From Microcoleus sp. FACHB-1515 (GTDB lineage: Bacteria > Cyanobacteriota > Cyanobacteriia > Elainellales > Elainellaceae): 64,000 nucleotides of DNA. A program made the position numbers and the translations under genes. The notes beneath the pieces are model-generated. The model did not search any database. It had not been told where the DNA came from and saw only the letters and a program-made list of their open reading frames with translations. The stretch is from positions 186,001 to 250,000 of the forward strand of contig NZ_JACJPO010000038.1 of NCBI RefSeq assembly GCF_014696105.1, given 5' to 3'. Shown piece after piece: positions 7,685 to 15,154 of the stretch (positions are counted from its first letter, which is position 1; every line of letters begins with the position of its first letter).

Positions 7685-10321
7685 TTACCTTTGCAGTGTG
7701 CCCAGCGTGCTTCCGGTTGTAACGGGCGGCCAGCAAAGCTGATCCCTTAGGGATCGTACCTCCACACGCTTCAGTTCTAATCCTTGACGATAGATTCGAT
7801 CGATCGCTACCATTTCGCCTTTTGTTGTCATGAATTCGTGGTCTTTCGTGGCGCGAATTTTGGTGTTGTCTTCGAGGCAATATTCAAACACCTCTTGCAG
7901 GCCGCGATCGTGCCACTGAGCAATTTTTTGAGCGTAGATGCAGCCGTTTTGATTGATGCTGTAGACAGTGCAGGGAAAGCGATCTTTAACAATTTTGCCG
8001 ATTGGAAGTGAGCCATGTTCGATCGTTAAAATTTCAGTATCGTAGCTCAAGCAATATTCGGCAAACTTCACCATTTGGTCAAAAAGCTCGGCAGCAACTT
8101 TGGGTTTTACGCCGTTCTTTGATGCCCCACCAACAAAGATTTCCTGATGCTTTTCCATCTCGGATTTCTTTTTTTTGCCCATTGCTCGACGGAGCAGATC
8201 GGCTTGTCCCAACGAATAGCCACCCATGTCCTGCGCGATCTTCATGATTTGCTCTTGGTAGACCATGATTCCGTAGGTTTCGTTGAGAATCGTTTCTAGG
8301 ATTGGGTGATCGTATTCAATCTTTTCGCGTCCGTGTTTGCGATTGATGAATCGTGGAATGAGGCCAGCGTCAAGTGGACCAGGACGATAGAGTGCAAGAA
8401 CCGAGGAAATGTCCTCAAGCCCATCCGGTTTGAGTTCGCGAACGATTTGTCGCATTCCTGATGATTCAAGCTGAAAGATGCCTTCTAGCTCGCCTCTTGC
8501 AAGTAGCTGATAGGCTTTGGGATCGTTAAGCGGTAAGTTGTCAAGGTCGATCGATTCTTTACGATGCTGGACGATCAGATCGATCGCCTTCTGGATCATT
8601 GTCAGATTTTTTAATCCTAAAAAGTCCATTTTCAGCAGTCCCAGCGCTTCAATGTCCTCCATGAAATATTGTGTGAAAACGTTGCCGTCGGCGTTGCGCT
8701 GAAGCGGCACAATTTCATCGAGTGGCTGAGCAGAAATAACGACACCTGCGGCATGAATGCCAACACTTTTGTTTGTGCCTTCGATGCGAATTGCCATGTC
8801 GAGCCAGTGGCGAACTTTCTCATCTTTTTCGTATTTTTCTTTAAATTCCGGCGCAGGTGTTTCGTCAGAAATCATCACTTTAAGCTTGGTCGGTTTGCCG
8901 CGCACAACCGGAATCAGTTTTGCCATGCGATCGGCTTCTCCATAAGGAATATCTAGCACTCGCGCCACATCTTTTAACACCGCTTTGGATGTCATGCGGT
9001 TATAGGTAATGATTTGGGCGACGCGCTCGGCTCCATATTTTTCGGTGACATATTGAATGACTTCATCGCGGCGATCGATACAAAAATCGGTGTCAATGTC
9101 CGGCATCGATTTTCGTTCAGGATTCAAGAATCGCTCGAACAGTAAGCCATGATGAACCGGATCAATGTTCGTAATTCCCAATGCGTAAGCAACCAGCGAT
9201 CCAGCAGCAGAACCGCGACCGGGGCCAACGGGAATATTGTTGTCGCGAGCATATTTGATGTAGTCCCACACGACTAAAAAGTAAGTGGAAAAGCCCATCT
9301 GCTGCATCATTTGCAGTTCGTAGTTGAGGCGATCGCAATAAGTCGAATCGATCTGGTCACGCCTCGTTACTTTGCGTCGTTCGAGCAGTCCCTCCCAGGT
9401 CACTTTCTCCAGATAGCTTTCAGCGGTGTAGCCTGCGGGAACGGGATAATCGGGAATGCGCGGTTCGCCTAAAATTTCGTAGGGTTCAACTTTTGCGGCA
9501 ACTTCGAGCGTGTTGGCGATCGCTTCTTCAATGACATCTTCCGTCAGATGATCGCGAAACAGCAAGCGCATTTCTTCAGGAGATTTTAGATATTCTGTGC
9601 CGCTATATCGCAAGCGTTTATCTTCAGAAATGAGCTTTCCGGTTTGAATGCAAAGTAGTGCGTCGTGCGCTTCCACGTCATAGCAAGAAATGTAGTGAGA
9701 ATCGTTGGTTGCAATTAGCTTGACGCCATATTCGCGAGCCAAATTGACCAGTTGAACGTTAACAATTCGGTCTTCTTGCGAGCCATGATCTTGAATTTCG
9801 AGATAGAAATTGTCCTCGAATCGGTCTTGATACCATATGACGCGATCGCGAGCAATATCCATCCGGCCTTGCATGATCGCTTGGGGAATTTCTCCGCCCA
9901 GACAAGCGCTCGTGACGATCAAGCCTTCGCGGTATTCTTCTAATAAATCTTTGTTGATGCAGGGACGTGAGAAAATGCCTTTTCCCTGAACGCCTTGCAG
10001 GTGCGAAATGGTAGTGAGCTTGACGAGGTTTTTGTAGCCTTGCGTATTTTTAGCGAGAACGACTTGGTGATAGCGCGGACGGCGTTCTTGCTTGGTGATG
10101 TCGCCGTTGATGACGTACATTTCATTGCCGACGATCGGCTTGACGTTGCGAGCCATGCACACCTTGAGCAGTTCGATCGCGCCGTACATGACGCCGTGAT
10201 CGGTGAGGGCGATCGCAGGCATTTCGAGTTCAACGGCGCGATCGACCAGATCGGGAAGTTGACTCGCGCCATCGAGTAAGCTGTAGTCGCTGTGAATATG
10301 CAAGCCGACGAAGGAAGACAT
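7685..10321 (-). CDS. dnaE: DNA polymerase III alpha subunit, N-terminal half with N-terminal split intein (DnaE-N)
   Basis: An 878-residue precursor carrying the PHP domain ([11 protein letters not shown] at the start), the palm and finger domains, and a C-terminal IntN. The catalytic acids lie in [15 protein letters not shown] at about D408 and D410, and [17 protein letters not shown] matches the polymerase core. The N-extein ends KFAEY after 756 residues, and the intein begins at Cys757. A GTG precedes the ATG by one codon, and I used the ATG at 10321. Neither has a strong ribosome site. The DnaE-C half is on the same strand 1.95 kb downstream, separated by two genes. In cyanobacteria studied so far the halves are usually far apart. 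Confidence 0.96.
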   Translation of the reverse strand: MSSFVGLHIHSDYSLLDGASQLPDLVDRAVELEMPAIALTDHGVMYGAIELLKVCMARNVKPIVGNEMYVINGDITKQERRPRYHQVVLAKNTQGYKNLVKLTTISHLQGVQGKGIFSRPCINKDLLEEYREGLIVTSACLGGEIPQAIMQGRMDIARDRVIWYQDRFEDNFYLEIQDHGSQEDRIVNVQLVNLAREYGVKLIATNDSHYISCYDVEAHDALLCIQTGKLISEDKRLRYSGTEYLKSPEEMRLLFRDHLTEDVIEEAIANTLEVAAKVEPYEILGEPRIPDYPVPAGYTAESYLEKVTWEGLLERRKVTRRDQIDSTYCDRLNYELQMMQQMGFSTYFLVVWDYIKYARDNNIPVGPGRGSAAGSLVAYALGITNIDPVHHGLLFERFLNPERKSMPDIDTDFCIDRRDEVIQYVTEKYGAERVAQIITYNRMTSKAVLKDVARVLDIPYGEADRMAKLIPVVRGKPTKLKVMISDETPAPEFKEKYEKDEKVRHWLDMAIRIEGTNKSVGIHAAGVVISAQPLDEIVPLQRNADGNVFTQYFMEDIEALGLLKMDFLGLKNLTMIQKAIDLIVQHRKESIDLDNLPLNDPKAYQLLARGELEGIFQLESSGMRQIVRELKPDGLEDISSVLALYRPGPLDAGLIPRFINRKHGREKIEYDHPILETILNETYGIMVYQEQIMKIAQDMGGYSLGQADLLRRAMGKKKKSEMEKHQEIFVGGASKNGVKPKVAAELFDQMVKFAEYCLSYDTEILTIEHGSLPIGKIVKDRFPCTVYSINQNGCIYAQKIAQWHDRGLQEVFEYCLEDNTKIRATKDHEFMTTKGEMVAIDRIYRQGLELKRVEVRSLRDQLCWPPVTTGSTLGTLQR
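7688..8053 (-). other. Split intein N-terminal half (IntN) of DnaE
   Basis: A 122-residue segment starting with the nucleophilic Cys (codon 8053-8051) after extein Tyr. Block A is [10 protein letters not shown] and block B is [11 protein letters not shown] with the T-x-x-H motif. AQWHDRG and [14 protein letters not shown] match DnaE inteins closely. The recognisable intein ends near ELKRVEV. The last 23 residues, including [16 protein letters not shown], resemble no intein tail I know. The total length is close to the 123 residues of Ssp IntN. Confidence 0.92.
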
Positions 10322-10691
10322 CACACCAAGCCCGGAATTCAGAATTTAGCTAAGCGTAACACTATACCTGGAGTTTTTCGCCTGATTTTGCGGATCTTGC
10401 CTCTACATCTGGAACTAGAGTTTTGAGACAGGCAAGCCCTGCACAGGCGACAATATTGCTCCTGCGAATGCACCGTGTTCTTAATATTTGTTTAATTTCT
10501 TGATACTAATGTACCAGAAAAACGCTGGAAAAACTCTAAACTTTTAGCAAATTCTCAACAAAGTTTTTGCGCCGCCATCCGCCGCTGTTTTTCCTGTTGC
10601 AGCGATCGAACTGGCACAGGCGGAACCGCGATTTTCGGAAACCGTCGAGCCGTTCAGTGAAATTACTGCCGTTGAATTTACAGAAAGCTTT
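10322..10691. promoter_or_regulatory. Divergent intergenic region upstream of dnaE-N
   Basis: A 370-nt gap between dnaE-N (minus) and the exported-protein gene (plus); it should hold both promoters. I see an AT-rich block near 10480-10515 and a loose CTTGCCT/AGGCAAG inverted repeat near 10394-10427. The plus-strand frame of the next gene stays open upstream to a TAG near 10545 but has no usable start there. I see no clear conserved promoter element. Confidence 0.35.
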
Positions 10692-11453
10692 ATGAAAGCA
10701 AAACATGACTTGAAGCGATCGCTCCGCCGACTGATCCTGCTGGCCTTGATGCCTGTCGCGACTGCTACCAGCATTTTCATCGCGCCATACTCGGCGTTGG
10801 CAAACTGCGCGGGCGAACCGCCAGATGAAGTCGTTGTGCCGCTGGTGCAGCAGCGCTGGCAGGAATTGCAGCGGATGCAGACTTATCCTTGGGGAACAGC
10901 GCGAGTGTATGACCGCTTGGATGTCGATCGCCGTCAGGTTTGGTTCAATGCCAACTTCAACCAGCTTCGCGGAACGCAAAAGCAGCAGGCGATCGAAATG
11001 CTTCAGCTTGGCAGTTCTCCCTTCCGAGCTTACGCCAGCGATGGCCGCTTGCTCTCTGCCCGATATGACGGCTGTACGCGCTTCGACACGCTCACCGAAC
11101 GAGCACGCTACGGCTACTACTTCAACGAAATTGGGCGATCGCTCCCCTCCAACACGCCCCGCGATCAGTTGCGAAATGTTGGGCGTCCGGCTTGGCGGCA
11201 GGTGCGCTATCCAATCACAGCCGCGACCGAGCGATCGGTGCGGACACTGTTCTGGAATCGGATGGGCTACGCACAGGCAAACAGCGGCATGTGGATCGCT
11301 TGGGTTCCCGAACAGGGCTACTTTGAAATCAATGTGCCCAATGGCTACAACGTGCAGCAGCTAAGCCGTTTCTGGGGCGCGGCTCCGCGTCAATATCGCT
11401 ACATCGTCGTGCAAACGGATGGAACAACAGTGTTTGACGCGAATTTTGATTAA
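10692..11453 (+). CDS. Exported hypothetical protein
   Basis: A 253-residue protein with a clear signal peptide: basic MKAKHDLKRSLRR, a hydrophobic core LILLALMPVATA, and a likely cleavage after YSALA before NCAGEPP. The mature part is rich in Arg, Tyr and Trp and has no domain I recognise. It contains LFWNRMGYAQANSGMWIAWV and a C-terminal YIVVQTDGTTVFD. It is transcribed away from dnaE-N. Its stop shares the four bases TTAA with the convergent nuclease gene. A periplasmic or secreted location is inferred from the signal alone. Confidence 0.75.
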   Translation: MKAKHDLKRSLRRLILLALMPVATATSIFIAPYSALANCAGEPPDEVVVPLVQQRWQELQRMQTYPWGTARVYDRLDVDRRQVWFNANFNQLRGTQKQQAIEMLQLGSSPFRAYASDGRLLSARYDGCTRFDTLTERARYGYYFNEIGRSLPSNTPRDQLRNVGRPAWRQVRYPITAATERSVRTLFWNRMGYAQANSGMWIAWVPEQGYFEINVPNGYNVQQLSRFWGAAPRQYRYIVVQTDGTTVFDANFD

Positions 11454-11944
11454 GACGATCGATGCTGTCGTCGCCAGTCCCAAGGCATGACGGGATTGCG
11501 CTGCGCCCAAAAGCCGCGTCGGGCACGGCGGGCGGTTTGTTCAGCTTGCAGGTAAGCGGCTCGATCGTCACGGCAACCGCTGAGATATTGCGAATAGACA
11601 ACGGCCTGCCCTTCCGTCACCAGTTGCAGATTGACCGATCGCCCATTGACATAAATTTCGCCGACTGTGCGCCCATAGCGATCGGTCTCGACCGTCCGCA
11701 GTTGCACACGGCGTCCGGCAGGAAGCAGTTGACGGAGGCGATCGCTGGCCGCTTGTCCTCCGGGTTGGCGGCGTTCGGGCGCGTCAATGCAGGCAAGTCG
11801 AACGGTGACATCTTGGCCGTTTTGCCGCACGTGCAGCGTGTCACCGTCGCCCGTTGAGATGACGCTGGTTCCTAGAAATGCTTGGGCGATCGAGCATCCG
11901 GCTAGGAAAACACACAGCAGCCCTATCAAAATCAATCGTTTCAT
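11450..11944 (-). CDS. Thermonuclease (staphylococcal nuclease-like) lipoprotein
   Basis: A 164-residue SNase-fold protein. The start MKRLILIGLLCVFLAGCS is a lipoprotein signal with the lipobox LAGC, so it is probably anchored to the inner or outer membrane facing the periplasm. The domain shows the calcium and phosphate-binding landmarks: TGDGDTLHV, RLACIDAPERRQPGG, and DRYGRTVGEIYVNG. QLVTEGQAVVY and RARRGFWAQ are typical of its C-terminal half. I chose the ATG at 11944 rather than the in-frame start 18 nt upstream because the signal peptide begins there. The likely role is Ca-dependent degradation of external DNA or RNA. Confidence 0.88.
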   Translation of the reverse strand: MKRLILIGLLCVFLAGCSIAQAFLGTSVISTGDGDTLHVRQNGQDVTVRLACIDAPERRQPGGQAASDRLRQLLPAGRRVQLRTVETDRYGRTVGEIYVNGRSVNLQLVTEGQAVVYSQYLSGCRDDRAAYLQAEQTARRARRGFWAQRNPVMPWDWRRQHRSS

Positions 11945-11974
11945 GCCGACTAATCTACCCAAAATTGCAGCAAT

Positions 11975-12394
11975 CTAATCGTCTCCAAACAGATCTTCTT
12001 CATAACCATCTTCGCTGCCCGGTGCGGAGGCGATCGCCGGACGCGACAGGCGCACTGATTCGACGCGAGGACTGGAAACAGAAGCCGCTTGGGGAAAGGC
12101 AGACTCGGCGGGCACTGAAGTTGAAATTCCGGCGATCGCTGCGAGATATTGAATTTGTTCGCGCAGCCGCAAAATTGCGTCGTGAGCAAGGCGCTGAACT
12201 TCTTCGCAAGAAGCATCCGACTGTTCATAGGCTAATGGAAGCCAGCACATCCGCAGCGCAGCCAGCACCATTTCTTTTTCCAAATAGGTTGGATGCGACT
12301 CGGCTTTGAGATATTCGAGCAGCACGCGATCGGAACTGTCGGCGGGGACTTGCAGGCGGAGACGATAGTCAAACGGAGTTTTGCTGTCGGTCAT
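11975..12394 (-). CDS. Hypothetical protein
   Basis: A 139-residue soluble protein that I do not recognise. The N-terminal 90 residues look folded and helical (FDYRLRLQVPADSSDRVLLEYL, EKEMVLAALRMCWLPLAYEQ, CEEVQRLAHDAILRLREQI). The last 45 are low-complexity, rich in Ser, Ala and Pro, and end in the acidic EDGYEEDLFGDD. The start is the ATG at 12394, because the upstream alternative is only a TTG. It lies 30 nt upstream of the nuclease gene on the same strand, so the two may be co-transcribed. Confidence 0.65.
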   Translation of the reverse strand: MTDSKTPFDYRLRLQVPADSSDRVLLEYLKAESHPTYLEKEMVLAALRMCWLPLAYEQSDASCEEVQRLAHDAILRLREQIQYLAAIAGISTSVPAESAFPQAASVSSPRVESVRLSRPAIASAPGSEDGYEEDLFGDD

Positions 12395-12775
12395 GATCAA
12401 ACGAGGATGAGTTTCGGCCTACCTTCGATCTTGCACTGGGACATTCTCAAATTCTAAAATCCGTACATTTCAGACTGGCTGAAGCGATCGCAGCGAGATG
12501 AGAGCAGTAATTTTAAGTTTAGTTAAATTTGGACAAATTCTTGAGTTGAGCGGGTCGATCGATCGCATTTTGGGCAGTTCAGGTCGATCGAAATGCGATC
12601 AAAGTTAAGCCAGGGTATTAATTGTTCGCAGAACTTTATGTCAGCTCACAATTGCGAGTGATACGCTTTAAGCTACCAAAAGATTTTCGCTTCGCTTTGT
12701 TTGATTGCGGTTTAATTCTTGTCAGTTTGGTTTCGCTTGTTTGAGCCGTTTACCAATATAAATTAGGAGATTCAG
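12395..12775. other. Intergenic region without a recognised gene
   Basis: A 381-nt gap between divergent genes. It contains several GATCG-rich stretches and an AT-rich run just before 12776, where AGGAGA gives the next gene a strong ribosome site. I see no RNA gene or repeat. It presumably holds the promoters of both flanking genes. Confidence 0.35.
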
Positions 12776-12985
12776 ATGTCCAGCAAAGATGTTTATGCCT
12801 TTGGAGTTCAGTCGGGTACGCGCAATCATAAGGGCGCTTTTGTTCGACACACGGTTTACAAACTGGTCGAAATTAATGATGCAGGCTGGGCGTTAATTTG
12901 CCAGGATGATGCTACTTGTCACTATGTTGACCCGGACTGTCTGCGTGAAATGCGTCATCCCAACGGAACAACCGATCCGCATTAA
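12776..12985 (+). CDS. Small conserved-looking hypothetical protein
   Basis: A 69-residue protein with an excellent ribosome site (TTAGGAGATTCAG before the ATG). It contains GTRNHKGAFVRHTVYKLVEI and a short Cys/His-containing segment ALICQDDATCHYVDPDCLREM with three cysteines, which could bind a metal, although no known spacing is apparent. No domain is recognised. It is followed within 30 nt by a good intrinsic terminator, so it appears to be a single-gene transcript. Confidence 0.7.
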   Translation: MSSKDVYAFGVQSGTRNHKGAFVRHTVYKLVEINDAGWALICQDDATCHYVDPDCLREMRHPNGTTDPH

Positions 12986-13011
12986 GCAGCCTACTTTAAA
13001 TGCAATTGTGG

Positions 13012-13048
13012 TTTAGCTCTCTGGAGATTGCTGGAGAGCTAAATTTTT
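13012..13048 (+). terminator. Intrinsic terminator
   Basis: A perfect 10-bp stem TTTAGCTCTC/GAGAGCTAAA with a 12-nt loop, followed directly by five Ts. It lies 27 nt after the small gene ending at 12985. Confidence 0.8.
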
Positions 13049-13225
13049 CTGAGATCGATCGCCAGAAAAGCGCATCGGCAAAGCAGCGATCGGCACCAGA
13101 TGAGATATAACTGGTAGAAGTGCTGCGAACAACGCAATCCTTTTGCAATGATTCTGCTTTTGCGGGAATCCTAGCTTGAGAAGGCACAATAGAAAAGGCG
13201 GTTTTTGCTGCCGCTGTCTGGATGG

Positions 13226-13255
13226 GTCGATCGCCAAACAGTCGATCGCCAAACA
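13226..13255. repeat. Tandem 15-bp repeat upstream of ebfC
   Basis: Two exact copies of GTCGATCGCCAAACA in a row, 43 nt before the ebfC start codon. Each contains a CGATCG core. It could be part of the promoter or a simple slippage product. No function is assigned. Confidence 0.6.
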
Positions 13256-13297
13256 CTGGAAACGCCCATCATCACACATCTAGCGTCACAGGAAGTT

Positions 13298-13645
13298 ATG
13301 TCAAAAGGTCAAGGATTCGGCGGCTTCGGCATGGGCAAAATGAAGGAACTTGCCGATGCCTTCAAAAAAGCGCAGCAGGTGCAAGAAGGCGCGAAAAAGC
13401 TGCAAGAAGAATTAGAAAACATGGAGATTCAGGGCGAGGCTGGCGGCGGCTTGGTCAAGGTTGTGCTGAGCGGCAACCAGGAACCGCGTCGCGTGGAAGT
13501 GTCGCCGGATGTGCTGGGCGAAGGCGCAGAAGTGCTTTCTGATCTCGTGTTGGCCGCGATGAAAGATGCCTACAACAAATCGACGGCCACGATGCGCGAA
13601 CGGATGGAAGAACTCACGGGCGGCCTGAATCTGCCGGGAATGTAG
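13298..13645 (+). CDS. YbaB/EbfC family nucleoid-associated protein
   Basis: A 115-residue DNA-binding protein that forms tweezer-like dimers on DNA. It has a Gly-rich N-terminus ([12 protein letters not shown]), a long charged helix ([24 protein letters not shown]), and the family core [23 protein letters not shown]. The amphipathic C-terminal helix ends in [18 protein letters not shown] used the ATG at 13298, preceded by AGGAAG. The open frame extends 31 codons further upstream, but that part is low quality and contains the tandem repeat. Confidence 0.9.
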   Translation: MSKGQGFGGFGMGKMKELADAFKKAQQVQEGAKKLQEELENMEIQGEAGGGLVKVVLSGNQEPRRVEVSPDVLGEGAEVLSDLVLAAMKDAYNKSTATMRERMEELTGGLNLPGM

Positions 13646-13685
13646 GTTTTTCTCACCGGACTGGTTTTCTTTCCGGACTGCACAG

Positions 13686-13739
13686 AATCGATCGCAAGGC
13701 GTCTCCATACGATTGCGATCGATTTTTGCGCGAAAGGGC
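13686..13739 (+). repeat. Terminator-like interspersed element, copy 1
   Basis: Perfect 11-bp arms AATCGATCGCA and TGCGATCGATT with a 17-nt loop, continuing into TTTTGCG and CGAAAGGGC. A near-identical copy lies at 14443-14498 in the same orientation. It sits 40 nt after ebfC, where it could end transcription. The similarity extends through the loop and both flanks, so it is a repeated element and not just two independent hairpins. Confidence 0.7.
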
Positions 13740-13800
13740 GATCGCGTTGCCGGGTGAGAAATGCGGCATGATCGAGTGAATTGAGGCTGGAGCGATCGAA

Positions 13801-14391
13801 ATGAGTGTGCTAAGTGTCCCGCTGGTGCTGAATCTCGATGGCGTTCATCTCACGGATGAGCAGTTTTATCAGCTTTGTGTGAGTAATCCTGAAATTCCCT
13901 TTGAGCGCAATTCGCAAGGAGCCTTGATTGTCATGTCGCCTGTGGGTGGAGGCAGCGGGAATCGGGAACTGGAGTTTGGAATTGATTTAGGCAATTGGAA
14001 TCGACAGACGCAGCTTGGGAAGGTGTTTAGTTCTTCGACGCTGTTCAAGCTGCCGGGTGGAGGCGATCGATCTCCGGATGCGGCGTGGGTGGAGCTTTCA
14101 CGCTGGCAGGCACTCACGCCGACTCAGCGGCAGAAATTTCCGCCGATCGCGCCAGATTTTGTTATGGAGCTACGATCGCGCACCGATAGTTTGGAGATGC
14201 TGCAACAGAAGATGCAGGAGTATCTTGATAGCGGTGTGCGACTGGGCTGGCTGTTTAATCCGCAAGATCAGCAGGTCGAGATTTATCGGCAGGGTGAAGC
14301 AAAGGAAGTGCGGCCACTGCCGACTGAGCTTTCAGGTGAGTTGGTCTTACCCGGATTTCGCTTAGTGATCGATCGCTTTGACGACGACTAG
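13801..14391 (+). CDS. Uma2-family (DUF820) nuclease-like protein, second copy
   Basis: A 196-residue paralog of the Uma2 gene found inside the dnaE operon. It shares the same landmarks: [75 protein letters not shown] and VEIYR. The acidic SPDA and ELRS positions expected of the PD-(D/E)XK site are present. It stands alone between two copies of a terminator-like repeat. The function of the family in cyanobacteria is not settled. Confidence 0.88.
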   Translation: MSVLSVPLVLNLDGVHLTDEQFYQLCVSNPEIPFERNSQGALIVMSPVGGGSGNRELEFGIDLGNWNRQTQLGKVFSSSTLFKLPGGGDRSPDAAWVELSRWQALTPTQRQKFPPIAPDFVMELRSRTDSLEMLQQKMQEYLDSGVRLGWLFNPQDQQVEIYRQGEAKEVRPLPTELSGELVLPGFRLVIDRFDDD

Positions 14392-14442
14392 CTTCTAGCA
14401 GCTTCTAAGTAAAGATCTGATTACTCTTGCCGGACGGCCAAA

Positions 14443-14498
14443 AATCGATCGCAGGGTGTCTCCGACATCGATTGCGATCGATTTTTGCGTGAAAGGGC
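14443..14498 (+). repeat. Terminator-like interspersed element, copy 2
   Basis: The same 11-bp arms AATCGATCGCA/TGCGATCGATT as copy 1, with a 19-nt loop sharing GTGTCTCC/GCGTCTCC, and the same trailing TTTTGCG and GAAAGGGC. It lies 51 nt after the second Uma2 gene. The two copies bracket that gene as direct repeats about 757 bp apart. Confidence 0.7.
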
Positions 14499-14501
14499 AA
14501 T

Positions 14502-14690
14502 TCACGCCAGCGGATCGGGGCGGGGTCGATCGAAGGCGATCGCAAATTCCCCGTCGCGCATGATCCGCCGCAGCACCTTCAAATGTTCTTCAGCTTCGTT
14601 GCGACTGCGACACCGAGCGACAATCGCATTCTGCATATTGGGCAGGCAGCGCACGACGCACCAAGGATATAGCTGCTGACGATAAGACAT
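14502..14690 (-). CDS. Small conserved cyanobacterial hypothetical protein
   Basis: A 62-residue protein from an ATG at 14690 preceded by a strong AGGAG. It reads MSYRQQLYPWCVVRCLPNMQ, then VARCRSRNEAEEHLKVLRRIM, then GEFAIAFDRP. I have seen this small single-domain pattern repeatedly in cyanobacteria, but I know no function for it. The frame is open for 44 more codons upstream. That extension is poor in sequence quality and ignores the strong ribosome site. Confidence 0.72.
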   Translation of the reverse strand: MSYRQQLYPWCVVRCLPNMQNAIVARCRSRNEAEEHLKVLRRIMRDGEFAIAFDRPRPDPLA

Positions 14691-14861
14691 GAAAACTCCT
14701 GACGGCTTTGCGCCGCCTGACGGTAGATAAATTGAAACGAATGGAAAATTTACCAGTCGAGTTGACTGGCAGACCGAGTTTAGAAGGCTGGTTGGTGAGA
14801 CACTAAAAGGAGAGCAGGTCAAAGCTTTTAGCCGCCTGCTTCTTCTGCTGTGTGACTTTAC

Positions 14862-14903
14862 TATAAGGCGCTTATAACTCTGTAGTCAAGCGGCTTGTAC
14901 AAG
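14862..14903 (+). promoter_or_regulatory. Palindromes upstream of the XRE regulator gene (possible operator)
   Basis: Two palindromes lie 20-60 nt before the regulator ATG: TATAAG-GCG-CTTATA (14862-14876) and CTTGTACAAG (14894-14903). The second overlaps a CAAG-CGG-CTTG repeat. Small XRE regulators often bind such sites in their own promoters. Autoregulation here is inferred from position only. Confidence 0.45.
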
Positions 14904-14923
14904 AATCTTATAGTTTTGCTGGA

Positions 14924-15154
14924 ATGTCTGAACAAGAATCGCCTCTCAAGAAGCGCAGAGAAGAATTAGGTTTGACTCAAAGAGATGTTGCTGTCGCAGT
15001 CGATATCTCCGTTCAAACTGTTAGTAATTGGGAAACAGGTCGCTATCAAGAGGCGAAGTTGACGCTCACACAAATTAAAGCTTTGTGTCGTTTGCTGAAC
15101 TGGACGCTAGAAGATTTGCCGGATGATTTTAGACCTTCGAGTTCGATCGACTAG
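14924..15154 (+). CDS. XRE-family helix-turn-helix regulator
   Basis: A 76-residue protein that is almost entirely an HTH_3/Cro-type domain: KRREELGLTQRDVAVAVDISVQTVSNWETGR, followed by two helices LTLTQIKALCRLLNWTLEDLPDDF. It has no separate effector domain. Its 3' end overlaps the 3' end of miaA by 26 nt on the other strand. Palindromes upstream are candidate operator sites. Confidence 0.88.
   Translation: MSEQESPLKKRREELGLTQRDVAVAVDISVQTVSNWETGRYQEAKLTLTQIKALCRLLNWTLEDLPDDFRPSSSID

Noticed and set aside
4403-10321. The dnaE split as a frameshift or sequencing error in one continuous gene
   Set aside because: IntN and IntC have all their conserved blocks, each half has its own start and stop, IntC has a ribosome site (GAGGAG), and two full genes lie between them.
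10544-10691. N-terminal extension of the exported protein at 10692
   Set aside because: The frame is open for about 48 codons, but no ATG, GTG or TTG is suitable, and the downstream ATG starts a proper signal peptide.
14691-14822. Longer N-terminus for the 62-residue gene
   Set aside because: A strong AGGAG precedes the internal ATG at 14690, and the upstream part looks non-coding.
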